From the NCBI RefSeq assembly GCF_004151105.1, contig NZ_PHRF01000066.1, positions 1 to 64,000 on the forward strand: DNA of 64,000 nt, written 5' to 3'. How positions within the stretch are numbered: position 1 is the first letter of the stretch; every line of letters begins with the position of its first letter. The stretch comes from Streptomyces sp. L-9-10. GTDB lineage: Bacteria; Actinomycetota; Actinomycetes; Streptomycetales; Streptomycetaceae. Below the pieces are notes generated by a model that searched no databases, had not been told where the DNA came from, and worked only from the letters and a program-made list of their open reading frames with translations. Shown piece after piece: positions 48,570-57,925 of the stretch. Position numbers and translations under genes: made by a program.

Positions 48570-50195
48570 TCAGTGGTGGCCGTGGCCGCTGGTGATCTCC
48601 TTGTATTCCTCGGCGGTGGGCTTGGGAATCTGGTTGCCCTCGCCGTAGTAGCCCTTGCTCAGCTTCGTCCGGAGCTTCTCGCCGGGGCTCACCTTGCGCT
48701 CCACGCCGTTCTCGTCGACCGAGGGGCCGATCTCGGCCGGCTCGTACTGCTCGTGGGCGGTGAGCTTGTGCAGGTCTCCCTGCTCCAGCGGGGTGTGGAC
48801 CTCGATGAACTCACCGTGCGGCAGCCGCTTGATGACACCGGACTCGCGTCCGTGCAGCACCTTCTCGGCGTCGCGCCGCTGGAGACCCAGGCAGATCCGC
48901 TTGGTGACGATGAAGGCGATGACCGGTCCGACGAAGAAGGCGATCCGGACGAACCAGGTGATCGCGTTGATCGACAGATGGAAGTGCGTCGCCCACAGGT
49001 CGTTACCGCCACCCACCAGCAGGATGAAGTACCAGGTCAGCCACGCCACACCGAAGGCCGTACGAGTCGGTGCGTTGCGCGGGCGGTCCAGGATGTGGTG
49101 CTCGCGGTTGTCACGGGTGACCCAGGACTCGATGAACGGATAGACCGCGATCGCGACCAGTACCAGCGGGAAGATCACCAGCGGGATGAAGACACCCAGG
49201 GCGAGGGTGTGTCCGGCGAAGTTGATCTCCCAGCCGGGCATCACACGGATGAGTCCCTCGGAGAAGCCCATGTACCAGTCGGGCTGGGCGCCGGTGGACA
49301 CCTGGTCGGGGCGGTACGGGCCGAGGGCCCAGATCGGGTTGATCGTGGCGATCGCGGAGACGATCGCGATCACACCGAAGACCAGGAAGAAGAAGCCTCC
49401 GGCCTTCGCCATGTAGACCGGCAGCAGCGGCATGCCCACGACGTTCTTGTTCGTACGGCCGGGGCCCGCGAACTGCGTGTGCTTGTGGTAGAAGACCAGG
49501 ATCAGGTGGGCCACCACGAGGCCGAGCATGATGCCGGGCAGCAGCAGGATGTGGACCGAGTAGAACCGGGCCACGAAGTCGCCGCCGGGGAACTCCCCGC
49601 CGAACAGGAACATCGACAGATACGTTCCGACGACCGGCACCGACAGGACCGCGCCCTGCATGAACCGGACACCGGTACCGGAGAGCAGGTCGTCCGGGAG
49701 CGAGTAACCGGTGAACCCGGTGAACATGCCCAGGACGAACAGCAGGAAGCCGAACAGCCAGTTGACCTCGCGCGGCTTGCGGAACGCGCCCGTGAAGAAG
49801 ACGCGCATCATGTGGACCAGCATGGCCGCGAGGAAGATCAGCGCGGCCCAGTGGTGGATCTGCCGGATCAGCAGACCGCCGCGGACGTCGAAGCTGATGT
49901 CCATCGTGGAGGCGAACGCCTCCGACATCAGCACGCCCTGGAGCGGGACGTAGCTGCCGTGGTACTCCACCTCGTTCATCGACGGGTGGAAGAACAGCGT
50001 CAGGTACACACCCGTGAGGATGATGATGATGAAGCTGTAGAGGCAGATCTCACCGAGCATGAAGGACCAGTGGTCCGGGAAGATCTTCCGCATGTTGGCC
50101 TTGGCCAGGCCGTAGATGCCCAGCCGGCCGTCCGCCCAGTCGGCGACCCGCTCACCGGCGGGCGCCTTGCGGTTCTTGTCGTCTGCGGTACTCAT
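48570..50195 (-). CDS. qcrB: Cytochrome bc1 complex cytochrome b subunit
   Basis: The protein has 541 residues with eight or more membrane helices. It carries two b haems and the quinol sites of the actinobacterial bcc-aa3 supercomplex. The signatures are GGLLIRQIHHWAALIF (haem His), FTGYSLPDDLLSGTG, FYSVHILLLPGIMLGLVVAHLILVFYHKHTQ and the NPIWALGPYRPDQVS region with the PDWY form of the Qo motif. The C-terminal extension of about 120 residues is typical of actinobacterial QcrB. Its start overlaps the qcrA stop by four bases. Confidence 0.97.
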   Translation of the reverse strand: MSTADDKNRKAPAGERVADWADGRLGIYGLAKANMRKIFPDHWSFMLGEICLYSFIIIILTGVYLTLFFHPSMNEVEYHGSYVPLQGVLMSEAFASTMDISFDVRGGLLIRQIHHWAALIFLAAMLVHMMRVFFTGAFRKPREVNWLFGFLLFVLGMFTGFTGYSLPDDLLSGTGVRFMQGAVLSVPVVGTYLSMFLFGGEFPGGDFVARFYSVHILLLPGIMLGLVVAHLILVFYHKHTQFAGPGRTNKNVVGMPLLPVYMAKAGGFFFLVFGVIAIVSAIATINPIWALGPYRPDQVSTGAQPDWYMGFSEGLIRVMPGWEINFAGHTLALGVFIPLVIFPLVLVAIAVYPFIESWVTRDNREHHILDRPRNAPTRTAFGVAWLTWYFILLVGGGNDLWATHFHLSINAITWFVRIAFFVGPVIAFIVTKRICLGLQRRDAEKVLHGRESGVIKRLPHGEFIEVHTPLEQGDLHKLTAHEQYEPAEIGPSVDENGVERKVSPGEKLRTKLSKGYYGEGNQIPKPTAEEYKEITSGHGHH

Positions 50196-51244
50196 CCGCG
50201 CTCCCAGAAGGCAGGGCCGACGGGCTCGTCGAAGTCGCCGAGCGCTTCGAGGTTGCCCTCGGCGTTCACACCGATACGCAGCTGCGGAAGGGCGTGACCG
50301 GCCGGGCCGAAGATGACGCGGGCGCCGTCGGAGAGGTCAAAGGTGGACTGGTGGCACGGGCACAGCACGTGGTGCGTCTGCTGCTCGTACAGGCTGATCG
50401 GGCAGCCGACATGGGTACAGATCTTCGAGTACGCCACGATCCCCTGGTGGGACCATTCGAGCTCGCGCTTGTCCTTGATCTCGTCCGGCTGGATCCGGAC
50501 GATCATCAGGGCCGCCTTGGCGATCTGCTTCTGGAAGTCCTCGCTGTGCTCGTCGAGGCCCTCGGGCATGGCGAAGGTCAGCGAACCCACGACGATGTCC
50601 TCGGGGCGCAGCGGCTCATTGGTGTTCATGTTGATGAGCTCTTTGCCCTTGCGCCACAGCGTGGAGCGGAGCTTCTTCTCGGGCAGCGGGCCCAGGTCGC
50701 GCAGGAGCACCACGCCGGAGAGCGGCACCAGCGCCAGCGCGCCGAACATCGTGTTGCGGATCAGCTTGCGCCGGCCGAAGCCGGACTCCGCCGCACCCGC
50801 CGCGAAGTCCTCCAGGACCTTCGCCTTGACCTCGGGCGTCGCCTCGATCGGGTGACGGTCGTCGGCGATCTCCACGTCCGACATCAGCGTGCGGGCCCAG
50901 TGGACCGCGCCGGCGCCGATGCAGAAGAGCGCGATGCCCAGGGTCAGGCCCAGCGAGAAGTTCAGGATGCTGACGTGGCCGAACGGGAAGATGTAGACGA
51001 TCTTGTTGACCGGGAACGCCACGTACGAGGCGATGAAGGCCACCGTCGCGATCATCGACAGCAGGAACAGGAAGGCGATCGCGCGCTCGGACCGCTTGGC
51101 CGCCCGCTCGTCGATGTCCTGCACCCGCGGCCGGTGGGCCGGCAGTCCCGGGTCGGCGAACGGGTCGTCCGTACGCTCCACCGCGGTGCCCGCGGCCCCC
51201 TGCTCGCTCGGCAGGTTCTCTGAAATCTCTTCTTGGCTACTCAT
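50192..51244 (-). CDS. qcrA: Cytochrome bc1 complex Rieske iron-sulfur subunit
   Basis: The protein has 350 residues. An acidic N-terminus and three membrane helices (about 55-75, 90-115 and 170-190), characteristic of actinobacterial QcrA, are followed by the Rieske domain. Cluster ligands lie in CTHVGC (C276, H278) and CPCH (C295, H298), with C281 and C297 forming the disulfide. It oxidises menaquinol and passes electrons to cytochrome cc. It is coupled by four-base overlaps to qcrC and qcrB. Confidence 0.97.
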   Translation of the reverse strand: MSSQEEISENLPSEQGAAGTAVERTDDPFADPGLPAHRPRVQDIDERAAKRSERAIAFLFLLSMIATVAFIASYVAFPVNKIVYIFPFGHVSILNFSLGLTLGIALFCIGAGAVHWARTLMSDVEIADDRHPIEATPEVKAKVLEDFAAGAAESGFGRRKLIRNTMFGALALVPLSGVVLLRDLGPLPEKKLRSTLWRKGKELINMNTNEPLRPEDIVVGSLTFAMPEGLDEHSEDFQKQIAKAALMIVRIQPDEIKDKRELEWSHQGIVAYSKICTHVGCPISLYEQQTHHVLCPCHQSTFDLSDGARVIFGPAGHALPQLRIGVNAEGNLEALGDFDEPVGPAFWERG

Positions 51245-52050
51245 GACTTCTTGGCCTTAGCGGTGTGGGCCGCGACCCAGACGGCAACTGCGATCAAAGC
51301 ACCCAGACCGAAGATCCAGGCGAAAAGCCCTTCGCTGACGGGGCCGAGGCCGCCCAGACTCAGACCGCCGGGACTCGCGGACTCTTCCCCGTTCACCGCC
51401 TTGACGTAGGCGATGATGTCCCTCTTCTCCTGCTCCGGCATCGTGGAGTCGGGGAAGGACGGCATGTTCTGCGGGCCGGTCTGCATGGCCTCGTAGATGT
51501 GCTTCGGATCCACACCCTCAAGCGACGGCGCGGTCTTGCCCTTTGTCAGCGCCCCACCCTCACCGGTGAAGTTGTGGCACTGGGTGCAGTTGGTACGGAA
51601 CAGCTCGCCACCGTTGGCGATGTCCGCACCGGAGGGGCTGTACTGCTTCGCGCCCGGGATGATCGGGCCGGCGCCGAGGGACGCGACATACGCGGCGAGC
51701 TGGTCGATCTCCTTCTGCGAGTAGATGACCTTCTTCTTCGGCACCTGCGCGCCGGGCGCCATGGCCGGCATACGGCCGGTGCCGACCTGGAAGTCCACGG
51801 CGGCGGAGCCGACGCCGACCAGGCTGGGGCCGTCAGAGCTTCCCTGACCGCCGGTTCCATGGCAGCTGGCGCAGCCGACGGAGTAGAGCTTCTTGCCCTC
51901 CTCGATGGCGAGGGACTGGGCGGTTTCGTCAGCCTGCGCCTTGCCCGCGGGCGCGAACGCGGTGTACAGCCCCCCGGTGGCCGCCAGCGCGAGGAGTAGG
52001 ACGACGACCGCCGCCAGCGGATGGCGTCGTCGTGCGGAGAGCTTTTTCAC
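51241..52050 (-). CDS. qcrC: Dihaem cytochrome c subunit of the bc1 complex
   Basis: The protein has 269 residues. An N-terminal membrane anchor is followed by two c-type domains with CASCH (60-64) and CTQCH (155-159), then a C-terminal membrane helix near 240-260. The fused dihaem form replaces a soluble cytochrome c and delivers electrons directly to the aa3 oxidase. It is the first gene of qcrCAB and lies 70 bases downstream of ctaE. Confidence 0.97.
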   Translation of the reverse strand: MKKLSARRRHPLAAVVVLLLALAATGGLYTAFAPAGKAQADETAQSLAIEEGKKLYSVGCASCHGTGGQGSSDGPSLVGVGSAAVDFQVGTGRMPAMAPGAQVPKKKVIYSQKEIDQLAAYVASLGAGPIIPGAKQYSPSGADIANGGELFRTNCTQCHNFTGEGGALTKGKTAPSLEGVDPKHIYEAMQTGPQNMPSFPDSTMPEQEKRDIIAYVKAVNGEESASPGGLSLGGLGPVSEGLFAWIFGLGALIAVAVWVAAHTAKAKKS

Positions 52051-52120
52051 GGATTACCCCGGTGTCAGGATCTTCAGCGTCGGTGCTTCTGGACTGTGTG
52101 CGCTCGGGCGCGGTGCCCGG

Positions 52121-52741
52121 CTACTTGATCAAGTAGATCGTGGCGAAAAGGCCGATCCAGACGACATCGACGAAGTGCCAGTAATAGGACACGACGATGG
52201 CGGCGGTTGCCTGCTCGTGGGTGAATCTCTTGGCCGCGTACGTCCTGCCCAGGACGAACAGGAACGCGATCAGACCCCCCGTCACGTGCAGACCGTGGAA
52301 GCCGGTGGTCAGATAGAACACCGAGCCGTACGGGTCCGAGGACAGCGAGATGCCGTCCTTCTTGACCAGCTCGGTGTACTCGAAGACCTGACCGCCGATG
52401 AAGATCGCACCCATCACGAAGGTCACCACGAACCATGTGCGGAGCTTCTTCACGTCGCCCCGCTCGGCGGCGAAAACGCCGAGCTGGCAGGTGAGCGAGG
52501 AGAGCACCAGGATCGTGGTGTTGGCAGCCGAGAACGGGACGTTCAAGGCATGGGCCATTTCGCTCCAGTACTCCGCTCCCATCACCGATCGCAGGGTGAA
52601 GTACATCGCGAAGAGGGCCGCGAAGAACATCAGCTCGGAACTCAACCAAATGATGGTTCCGACGCTGGTGAGGTTCGGCCGATTGACCGACGGGTGCGCG
52701 TGCCCGGTTTCTACTGTCGTTGCTGTCGCCACGACCGACAT
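52121..52741 (-). CDS. ctaE: Cytochrome c oxidase subunit III
   Basis: The protein has 206 residues with five membrane helices. IWLSSELMFFAALFAMYFTLR, TGFHGLHVTGGLIAFLFVLG and SYYWHFVDVVWIGLF are conserved subunit III segments. It is the first gene of the ctaE-qcrCAB unit. No ribosome site is visible. The ATG lies inside a 9-bp inverted repeat (52732-52752). Confidence 0.96.
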   Translation of the reverse strand: MSVVATATTVETGHAHPSVNRPNLTSVGTIIWLSSELMFFAALFAMYFTLRSVMGAEYWSEMAHALNVPFSAANTTILVLSSLTCQLGVFAAERGDVKKLRTWFVVTFVMGAIFIGGQVFEYTELVKKDGISLSSDPYGSVFYLTTGFHGLHVTGGLIAFLFVLGRTYAAKRFTHEQATAAIVVSYYWHFVDVVWIGLFATIYLIK

Positions 52742-52752
52742 TATGTCGGTCG
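52732..52752. promoter_or_regulatory. Inverted repeat covering the ctaE start codon
   Basis: CGACCGACA, TTA, TGTCGGTCG form a perfect 9-bp inverted repeat centred three bases from the ctaE ATG. It could be an operator at a leaderless promoter or an RNA hairpin that hides the start codon. Confidence 0.55.
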
Positions 52753-52938
52753 CTTATCCCGCGCTGACCCCGGGGGGTGCCGTTCGGTGTGTCCATGCGA
52801 TGTGCCCAGCTCGAACGGCCCGGCGAAGGGGCGTCATTACCCGTGCTGACATGGTGTCCGACGGAGTAGCATCCGCGGCATCGGTTCATGGCAATGACGC
52901 CCTGGAGCCCTCGCAGACACTGATGTCACGGAGGAACA

Positions 52939-53340
52939 ATGCAGCCGACCGCCACGGTGCTGGTCTACAGCGACGACGCGAACACCCGCGAGCAGGTCCG
53001 GCTGGCAGCGGGACGCCGGCCGGCCTCCGACGTACCGCCGGTCGAGTTCCTGGAGTGCGCCACTCTGCCCGCGGTGCTCAAGCATCTGGACAGGGGCGGC
53101 ATCGATGTCTGTGTGCTGGACGGCGAGACGGTCCCCGCGGGCGGCATGGGGGTCTGCCGGCAGATCAAGGACGAGATCTTCAACTGCCCGCCCGTGCTGC
53201 TGCTGATCGGCCGCCCGCAGGACGCCTGGCTGGCCACCTGGAGCCGCGCGGACGCCGCGGTGACCCTTCCGGTCGAACCGGTCGGCTTCGCGGAGGCTCT
53301 GGCCTCCCTGCTGCGCGCCAGGCTCGCCGTGGACGCCTAG
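52939..53340 (+). CDS. Degenerate receiver-like protein
   Basis: The protein has 133 residues with the pattern of a CheY-like fold (ATVLVYSDDANTREQVRLAAG, GGIDVCVLDGETVPAGGMGVCRQI, PPVLLLIG, VTLPVEPVGFAEALASLL). The acidic pair and the Asp in CVLDGE remain, but the conserved lysine is replaced (TLPVEP, not KP). No output domain or adjacent kinase is present. It may signal by protein contact without normal phosphorylation. It is divergent from ctaE. Confidence 0.75.
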   Translation: MQPTATVLVYSDDANTREQVRLAAGRRPASDVPPVEFLECATLPAVLKHLDRGGIDVCVLDGETVPAGGMGVCRQIKDEIFNCPPVLLLIGRPQDAWLATWSRADAAVTLPVEPVGFAEALASLLRARLAVDA

Positions 53341-53395
53341 ATCCCGCTGGGCAGGGAGATCCTGCTCGGCCGGGCACACGGGCCCGGACAGAGGC

Positions 53396-53435
53396 GAGGG
53401 CCGTGGACGCCCGTACTCGGACGTCCACGGCCCTC
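53396..53435. terminator. Bidirectional terminator
   Basis: GAGGGCCGTGGACG (53396-53409) and CGTCCACGGCCCTC (53422-53435) form a perfect 14-bp stem with a 12-base loop, midway between the convergent receiver-like and L,D-transpeptidase genes. Confidence 0.8.
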
Positions 53436-53470
53436 CCCGGACCACGCGGTCCGGATCCCGTTCCCGGGGC

Positions 53471-54724
53471 TCAGACGACGGGACGGAGCCTCGCCTTGTC
53501 TGCGGGGCTGCTGCCCTCCCTCGTCCCGGCCTGGAGGACGCTGCCCTCGCGCCAGTCCTCCCAGTCCACGTTCCAGTCCCCGTAGCCGTTGCCGAAGTCC
53601 TCCATGTAGTCCCCGGCGCTGTTGATGACCTGGACGATGTCGCCCTCCTGGACGGTCTCGAAGAACCAGGCGGCGTTGCCGGTGGACATGCCCACGCAGC
53701 CGTGGCTGACGTTCGCCACGCCCTGCGAGCCCACGGACCACGGCGCGGCGTGTACGTACTCCCCGCTCCAGGTGACGCGGGTGGCCCAGTAGACGGGCAG
53801 GTCGTAGCCCTCGCCACCGCCGATGCCGACGCTGGTGCCGCGCATCCGGACGAAGTACTCCTGGCCCAGGACGACCTTGATGCCGTTACGCGTCGAGAAG
53901 CCCGGCTTCCCGGTGGTCACCGGGATGCTGTTGATCTCTTCCCCGTTGACATAGACCGTCATGTAGTGCGCGCTGGCGTCGACGATGGCCTCGACTCGGT
54001 CGCCGGTCTTCATCTTGATCGGCTTGACCGTGCCGCCGTACAGCTTGTTGCTGATCTTCACGCCTTCGAGCGTGCTCGACGCGGTGACGGTCCCGTTGGC
54101 GGGCCAGTAGTCCTTGGGGCGGTAGTGCAGCTCGGTCTCGTCCACCCAGTGCCAGGCGCCCCCCTCGGCGGCGGGCTGGGAGCGGACCTTCAGGGAGCGC
54201 TCGATGACGTCCCTGGCCTTCTTGGAGGTGACCGGCTCGCTGAGCGTGGCGGTGATGGGCTGGCCGACCCCGTACTCGCCGGAGTCCGGTCCGAACTCGA
54301 CCGTGAGCTTCTTCTTGGCGGGGCGGGTGTCGAAGGTGAGGGTCCGCAGACCGGGGGCGCCCTTCTTGCTCTCCGTGGACACCTTGACGGTGTAGCGGCT
54401 GCCGGCGGCCAGGGGCGCCGTGGAGTGCCAGCGTGTGCCGTCGGCGGCGAGCTCGCCTGCCAGGTAGTGGCCCGTCTTGTCGACGGCGGTGACGTCGGTG
54501 ATCTTGCCGTCGGCCCCCGTCGAGGTGACTTCGAGGGGCTTGTCCGGGTCGGCCTTGGTCTTGCCTGCGGACATGCTGAAGGAGACCTTGCCCGTGGCGT
54601 CGGCCGGCTTCGCGGAGAGCGGGTGCTTCTCGTCACCGCTGCCGCACGCGGTCGCGCTCGCCCAGAGGGACACGACCAGCAGGGTGCAGCTCAGCACGGT
54701 GCGCAAGCGTGGCTTGTGGTTCAT
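53471..54724 (-). CDS. L,D-transpeptidase lipoprotein (Ig-like plus YkuD)
   Basis: The protein has 417 residues. A signal peptide ends ASATAC, an acceptable though not ideal lipobox. Two Ig-like beta domains are followed by a YkuD catalytic domain (about 255-380) with VSHGCVGMSTGNAAWFF, where HGC holds the nucleophile. It forms 3-3 crosslinks in peptidoglycan, as LdtMt2-type enzymes do. ATG 54724 is used, and a GTG two codons earlier is possible. No ribosome site is visible. It lies between the two halves of the terminal oxidase genes. Confidence 0.92.
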   Translation of the reverse strand: MNHKPRLRTVLSCTLLVVSLWASATACGSGDEKHPLSAKPADATGKVSFSMSAGKTKADPDKPLEVTSTGADGKITDVTAVDKTGHYLAGELAADGTRWHSTAPLAAGSRYTVKVSTESKKGAPGLRTLTFDTRPAKKKLTVEFGPDSGEYGVGQPITATLSEPVTSKKARDVIERSLKVRSQPAAEGGAWHWVDETELHYRPKDYWPANGTVTASSTLEGVKISNKLYGGTVKPIKMKTGDRVEAIVDASAHYMTVYVNGEEINSIPVTTGKPGFSTRNGIKVVLGQEYFVRMRGTSVGIGGGEGYDLPVYWATRVTWSGEYVHAAPWSVGSQGVANVSHGCVGMSTGNAAWFFETVQEGDIVQVINSAGDYMEDFGNGYGDWNVDWEDWREGSVLQAGTREGSSPADKARLRPVV

Positions 54725-54778
54725 GATCACAAGATAGGAACGCCCGCGGCTTTTCCGCACGGCGAGAGAGGCAAACGG

Positions 54779-54815
54779 GGGGCCCGAGCACTCCGAATGG
54801 GAATGCTCGGGCCCC
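54779..54815 (-). terminator. Terminator of ctaCDF
   Basis: GGGGCCCGAGCA (54779-54790) pairs perfectly with TGCTCGGGCCCC (54804-54815). It lies 17 bases downstream of the ctaF stop. Confidence 0.82.
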
Positions 54816-54831
54816 GGGTTCGCTCAGCGCG

Positions 54832-55230
54832 CTACTGGTTCTGGTTCTCGCCCCGGTAGAACTCGAAGACCCAGCCCCAGAGGCCGACCAGGATCAGGGG
54901 CAGCGAGAAGTACAGCAGCCACCAGCCGATCGCCACACCCAGGAAGGCCAGTGCGCCACCGATGGCGAGCGAGAACGGCTGCCAGCTGTGCGGGGCGAAG
55001 AACCCCACCTCGCCGGCCTCGTCCGCGACGTCGGCTTCCTTGTTGTCCTGAGCAAGGGCGTCCATCCGGCGAGCCGTGAAGGCCAGATAGAAGCCGATCA
55101 TGACGCTCAGGCCGAAGGCGAGGAACAGCGCCGTCGTACCGACCGGCTCCTTCGACCAGACGCCGTAGACGACGGCGGTGGCCAGGATGAAGACGCTCAG
55201 CCAGATGAACAGCCTGCCTTGGATCTTCAC
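54832..55230 (-). CDS. ctaF: Cytochrome c oxidase subunit IV (actinobacterial CtaF)
   Basis: The protein has 132 residues with about four membrane helices (for example FIWLSVFILATAVVYGVW and WQPFSLAIGGALAFLGVAIGWWLLYF). This small subunit is specific to actinobacterial aa3 oxidases. Its ATG overlaps the ctaD stop, so it is translationally coupled. Confidence 0.95.
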   Translation of the reverse strand: MKIQGRLFIWLSVFILATAVVYGVWSKEPVGTTALFLAFGLSVMIGFYLAFTARRMDALAQDNKEADVADEAGEVGFFAPHSWQPFSLAIGGALAFLGVAIGWWLLYFSLPLILVGLWGWVFEFYRGENQNQ

Positions 55231-56966
55231 TTGCCGACCTCCTTGCCGCCCACGAGGGCGGTGTCCTGCTGGCCGTCGAGCTCAAGGTGTTCCAGCGCGG
55301 CGATCTCGGGGTGGTGCAGATCGAACGCCGGCGATTCGGAACGGATCCGCGGCAGCGTGACGAAGTTATGCCGCGGCGGCGGGCAGGAAGTCGCCCATTC
55401 GAGTGAACGGCCGTAGCCCCACGGGTCGTCGACCTCGATCTTCTTGCCGTACTTGGCCGTCTTCCAGACGTTGTAGAAGAACGGCAGGACGGAGAGACCG
55501 AGGACGAACGAGCTGATCGTGGAGATGGTGTTCAGCGCGGTGAAACCGTCGGCGGCGAGATAGTCCGCGTAACGGCGCGGCATGCCCTCGGCGCCCAGCC
55601 AGTGCTGCACGAGGAAGGTGCCGTGGAAGCCGATGAACAGCGTCCAGAAGGTGATCTTCCCGAGCCGCTCGTCCAGCATCTTGCCGGTGAACTTCGGCCA
55701 CCAGAAGTGGAATCCGGCGAACATCGCGAACACCACCGTGCCGAACACCACGTAGTGGAAGTGCGCCACCACGAAGTAGGAGTCGGACACATGGAAGTCC
55801 ATCGGCGGGGACGCCAGGATCACACCGGTCAGACCACCGAACACGAAGGTGATCAGGAATCCGATCGTCCACAGCATCGGCGTCTCGAAGGACAGTGAGC
55901 CCTTCCACATCGTGCCGATCCAGTTGAAGAACTTCACGCCGGTGGGCACCGCGATCAGGAAGGTCATGAACGAGAAGAACGGCAACAACACACCGCCGGT
56001 CACGTACATATGGTGCGCCCACACCGTCACCGACAGGCCCGCGATCGCGATCGTCGCCGCCACCAGACCGATGTAACCGAACATCGGCTTGCGCGAGAAG
56101 ACCGGAATCACTTCGGAGACGATGCCGAAGAACGGCAAGGCGATGATGTACACCTCTGGATGCCCGAAGAACCAGAACAGGTGCTGCCACAGCAACGCCC
56201 CGCCATTGGCGGAGTTGAAGATCTGCGCACCGAACTTGCGGTCCGCCTCCAGCGCGAAGAGCGCGGCGGCCAGCACCGGGAAGGCCAGCAGGACCAGCAC
56301 ACCGGTCAGCAGCACGTTCCAGGTGAAGATCGGCATCCGGAACATCGTCATGCCGGGAGCGCGCATGCAGATGATCGTGGTGATGAAGTTGACCGAGCCG
56401 AGGATCGTGCCGAAGCCGGAGAAGGCCAGACCCATGATCCACAGGTCCGCGCCGATACCCGGCGAACGCACCGCGTCCGACAGCGGCGAGTACGCGAACC
56501 AGCCGAAGTCAGCGGCGCCCTGGGGGGTGATGAAACCGCTCACGGCGATGATCGAGCCGAAGAGGTAGAGCCAGTACGCGAACATGTTCAGCCGCGGGAA
56601 CGCCACATCGGGCGCGCCGATCTGGAGCGGCATGATCCAGTTCGCGAATCCGGCGAACAGCGGCGTCGCGAACATCAGCAGCATGATCGTGCCGTGCATC
56701 GTGAACGCCTGGTTGAACTGCTCGTTCGACATGATCTGCGTACCGGGACGGGCCAGTTCGGCGCGCATGAAGAGCGCCATCAGACCGCCGATGCAGAAGA
56801 ACGCGAACGATGTGACCAGGTACATCGTGCCGATCGTCTTGTGATCTGTGGTGGTCAGCCACTTCACGACGACATTGCCCGGCTGCTTGCGCCGCACCGG
56901 CAGCTCGTTCTCATACGAGTCGTCCGCTGCCGCGGCGGCACCCTGGGGTTCGTTGAGGATGCTCAC
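55227..56966 (-). CDS. ctaD: Cytochrome c oxidase subunit I
   Basis: The protein has 579 residues with twelve membrane helices. Haem a and a3-CuB ligands are visible in QAFTMHGTIMLLMF, WQHLFWFFGHPEVYIIALP (His-Tyr crosslink region), TVWAHHMYVTG and VAHFHYVVFG. It reduces oxygen to water and pumps protons. I choose GTG 56966, which overlaps the ctaC stop (GTGA). Upstream in-frame residues belong to ctaC in another frame. Confidence 0.97.
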   Translation of the reverse strand: MSILNEPQGAAAAADDSYENELPVRRKQPGNVVVKWLTTTDHKTIGTMYLVTSFAFFCIGGLMALFMRAELARPGTQIMSNEQFNQAFTMHGTIMLLMFATPLFAGFANWIMPLQIGAPDVAFPRLNMFAYWLYLFGSIIAVSGFITPQGAADFGWFAYSPLSDAVRSPGIGADLWIMGLAFSGFGTILGSVNFITTIICMRAPGMTMFRMPIFTWNVLLTGVLVLLAFPVLAAALFALEADRKFGAQIFNSANGGALLWQHLFWFFGHPEVYIIALPFFGIVSEVIPVFSRKPMFGYIGLVAATIAIAGLSVTVWAHHMYVTGGVLLPFFSFMTFLIAVPTGVKFFNWIGTMWKGSLSFETPMLWTIGFLITFVFGGLTGVILASPPMDFHVSDSYFVVAHFHYVVFGTVVFAMFAGFHFWWPKFTGKMLDERLGKITFWTLFIGFHGTFLVQHWLGAEGMPRRYADYLAADGFTALNTISTISSFVLGLSVLPFFYNVWKTAKYGKKIEVDDPWGYGRSLEWATSCPPPRHNFVTLPRIRSESPAFDLHHPEIAALEHLELDGQQDTALVGGKEVGK

Positions 56967-57925
56967 AGTTGGTTCGTCTCCGCATTCCTGGCCGGATCCG
57001 TCTGCGCGATGCCCGACGGGATGTAGCCGTTCTGACCCTTCTTGGCCAGCTCTTCCAGGTGCTTCTGGTAGCGCTCCGGAGAGACCACCTTGACGTTGAA
57101 GAGCATCCGCGAGTGGTCGACGCCGCAGAGCTCGGCGCACTTGCCCATGAAGGTGCCCTCCTGGTTCGGGGTCACCTCGAAGGCGTTGGTGTGCCCCGGG
57201 ATGACGTCCTGCTTCATCAGGAACGGCACCACCCAGAAGTCGTGAATGACATCACGCGATGTCAGGATGAACCGGACCTTCTCCCCCTTGGGCAGCCACA
57301 GGGTCGGCCCCGGGTTGCCGTTCTGGGGGTTGCGCTGGCCCGGGACACCGGCGTCGTAGACGCCCTCGGCACCCTTGGGGAACTGCTCCGTGAACCGGCT
57401 CGGGATGGCGTCGAGCTCCGGAGGGAGCTCGTTGCCCGTGGAGGCGTCGCCGTCCACGTTCTCGATGTAGTTGAAGCCCCAGCTCCACTGGTAACCGACC
57501 ACGTTCACCGTGTGGGTCGGCTTCGCGGAGAGCGAGAGGAGCTTCGACTCGTCCCGGGCGGTGAAGTAGAACAGCACCGAGACGATGATGAGCGGGACCA
57601 CGGTGTACAGCGCCTCGATGGGCATGTTGTACCGGGTCTGCGGAGGGACTTCCACCTTGGTGCGGCTGCGCCGGTGGAAGATGATGCTCCACAGGATCAG
57701 ACCCCATACCAGGATGCCCGTGACGAGCGCTGCCGCCCACGAGCCCTGCCAGAGGGAGAGGATCCGGGGAGCCTCCTCCGTCACTGGGGTGGGCATTCCA
57801 AGGCGGGGGAAGTCCTTGTATGTGCAACCGGTGGCGGTCGCGAGGATCAGGCCCGCAGTCAGCACCTGCGGCAGCTTCCGCCGCATCGGGCGCCGCGACG
57901 AGCGGTCGGAGCCGTTGGGACTCAC
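56963..57925 (-). CDS. ctaC: Cytochrome c oxidase subunit II
   Basis: The protein has 320 residues. A lipoprotein-type signal ends LATATGC and is followed by two membrane helices (about 60-85 and 105-125). The external CuA domain has YQWSWGFNY and the CuA ligands in GKCAELCGVDHSRM. It receives electrons from the dihaem cytochrome c. GTG 57925 follows GGGAAGG. It is the first gene of ctaCDF. Confidence 0.96.
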   Translation of the reverse strand: MSPNGSDRSSRRPMRRKLPQVLTAGLILATATGCTYKDFPRLGMPTPVTEEAPRILSLWQGSWAAALVTGILVWGLILWSIIFHRRSRTKVEVPPQTRYNMPIEALYTVVPLIIVSVLFYFTARDESKLLSLSAKPTHTVNVVGYQWSWGFNYIENVDGDASTGNELPPELDAIPSRFTEQFPKGAEGVYDAGVPGQRNPQNGNPGPTLWLPKGEKVRFILTSRDVIHDFWVVPFLMKQDVIPGHTNAFEVTPNQEGTFMGKCAELCGVDHSRMLFNVKVVSPERYQKHLEELAKKGQNGYIPSGIAQTDPARNAETNQL

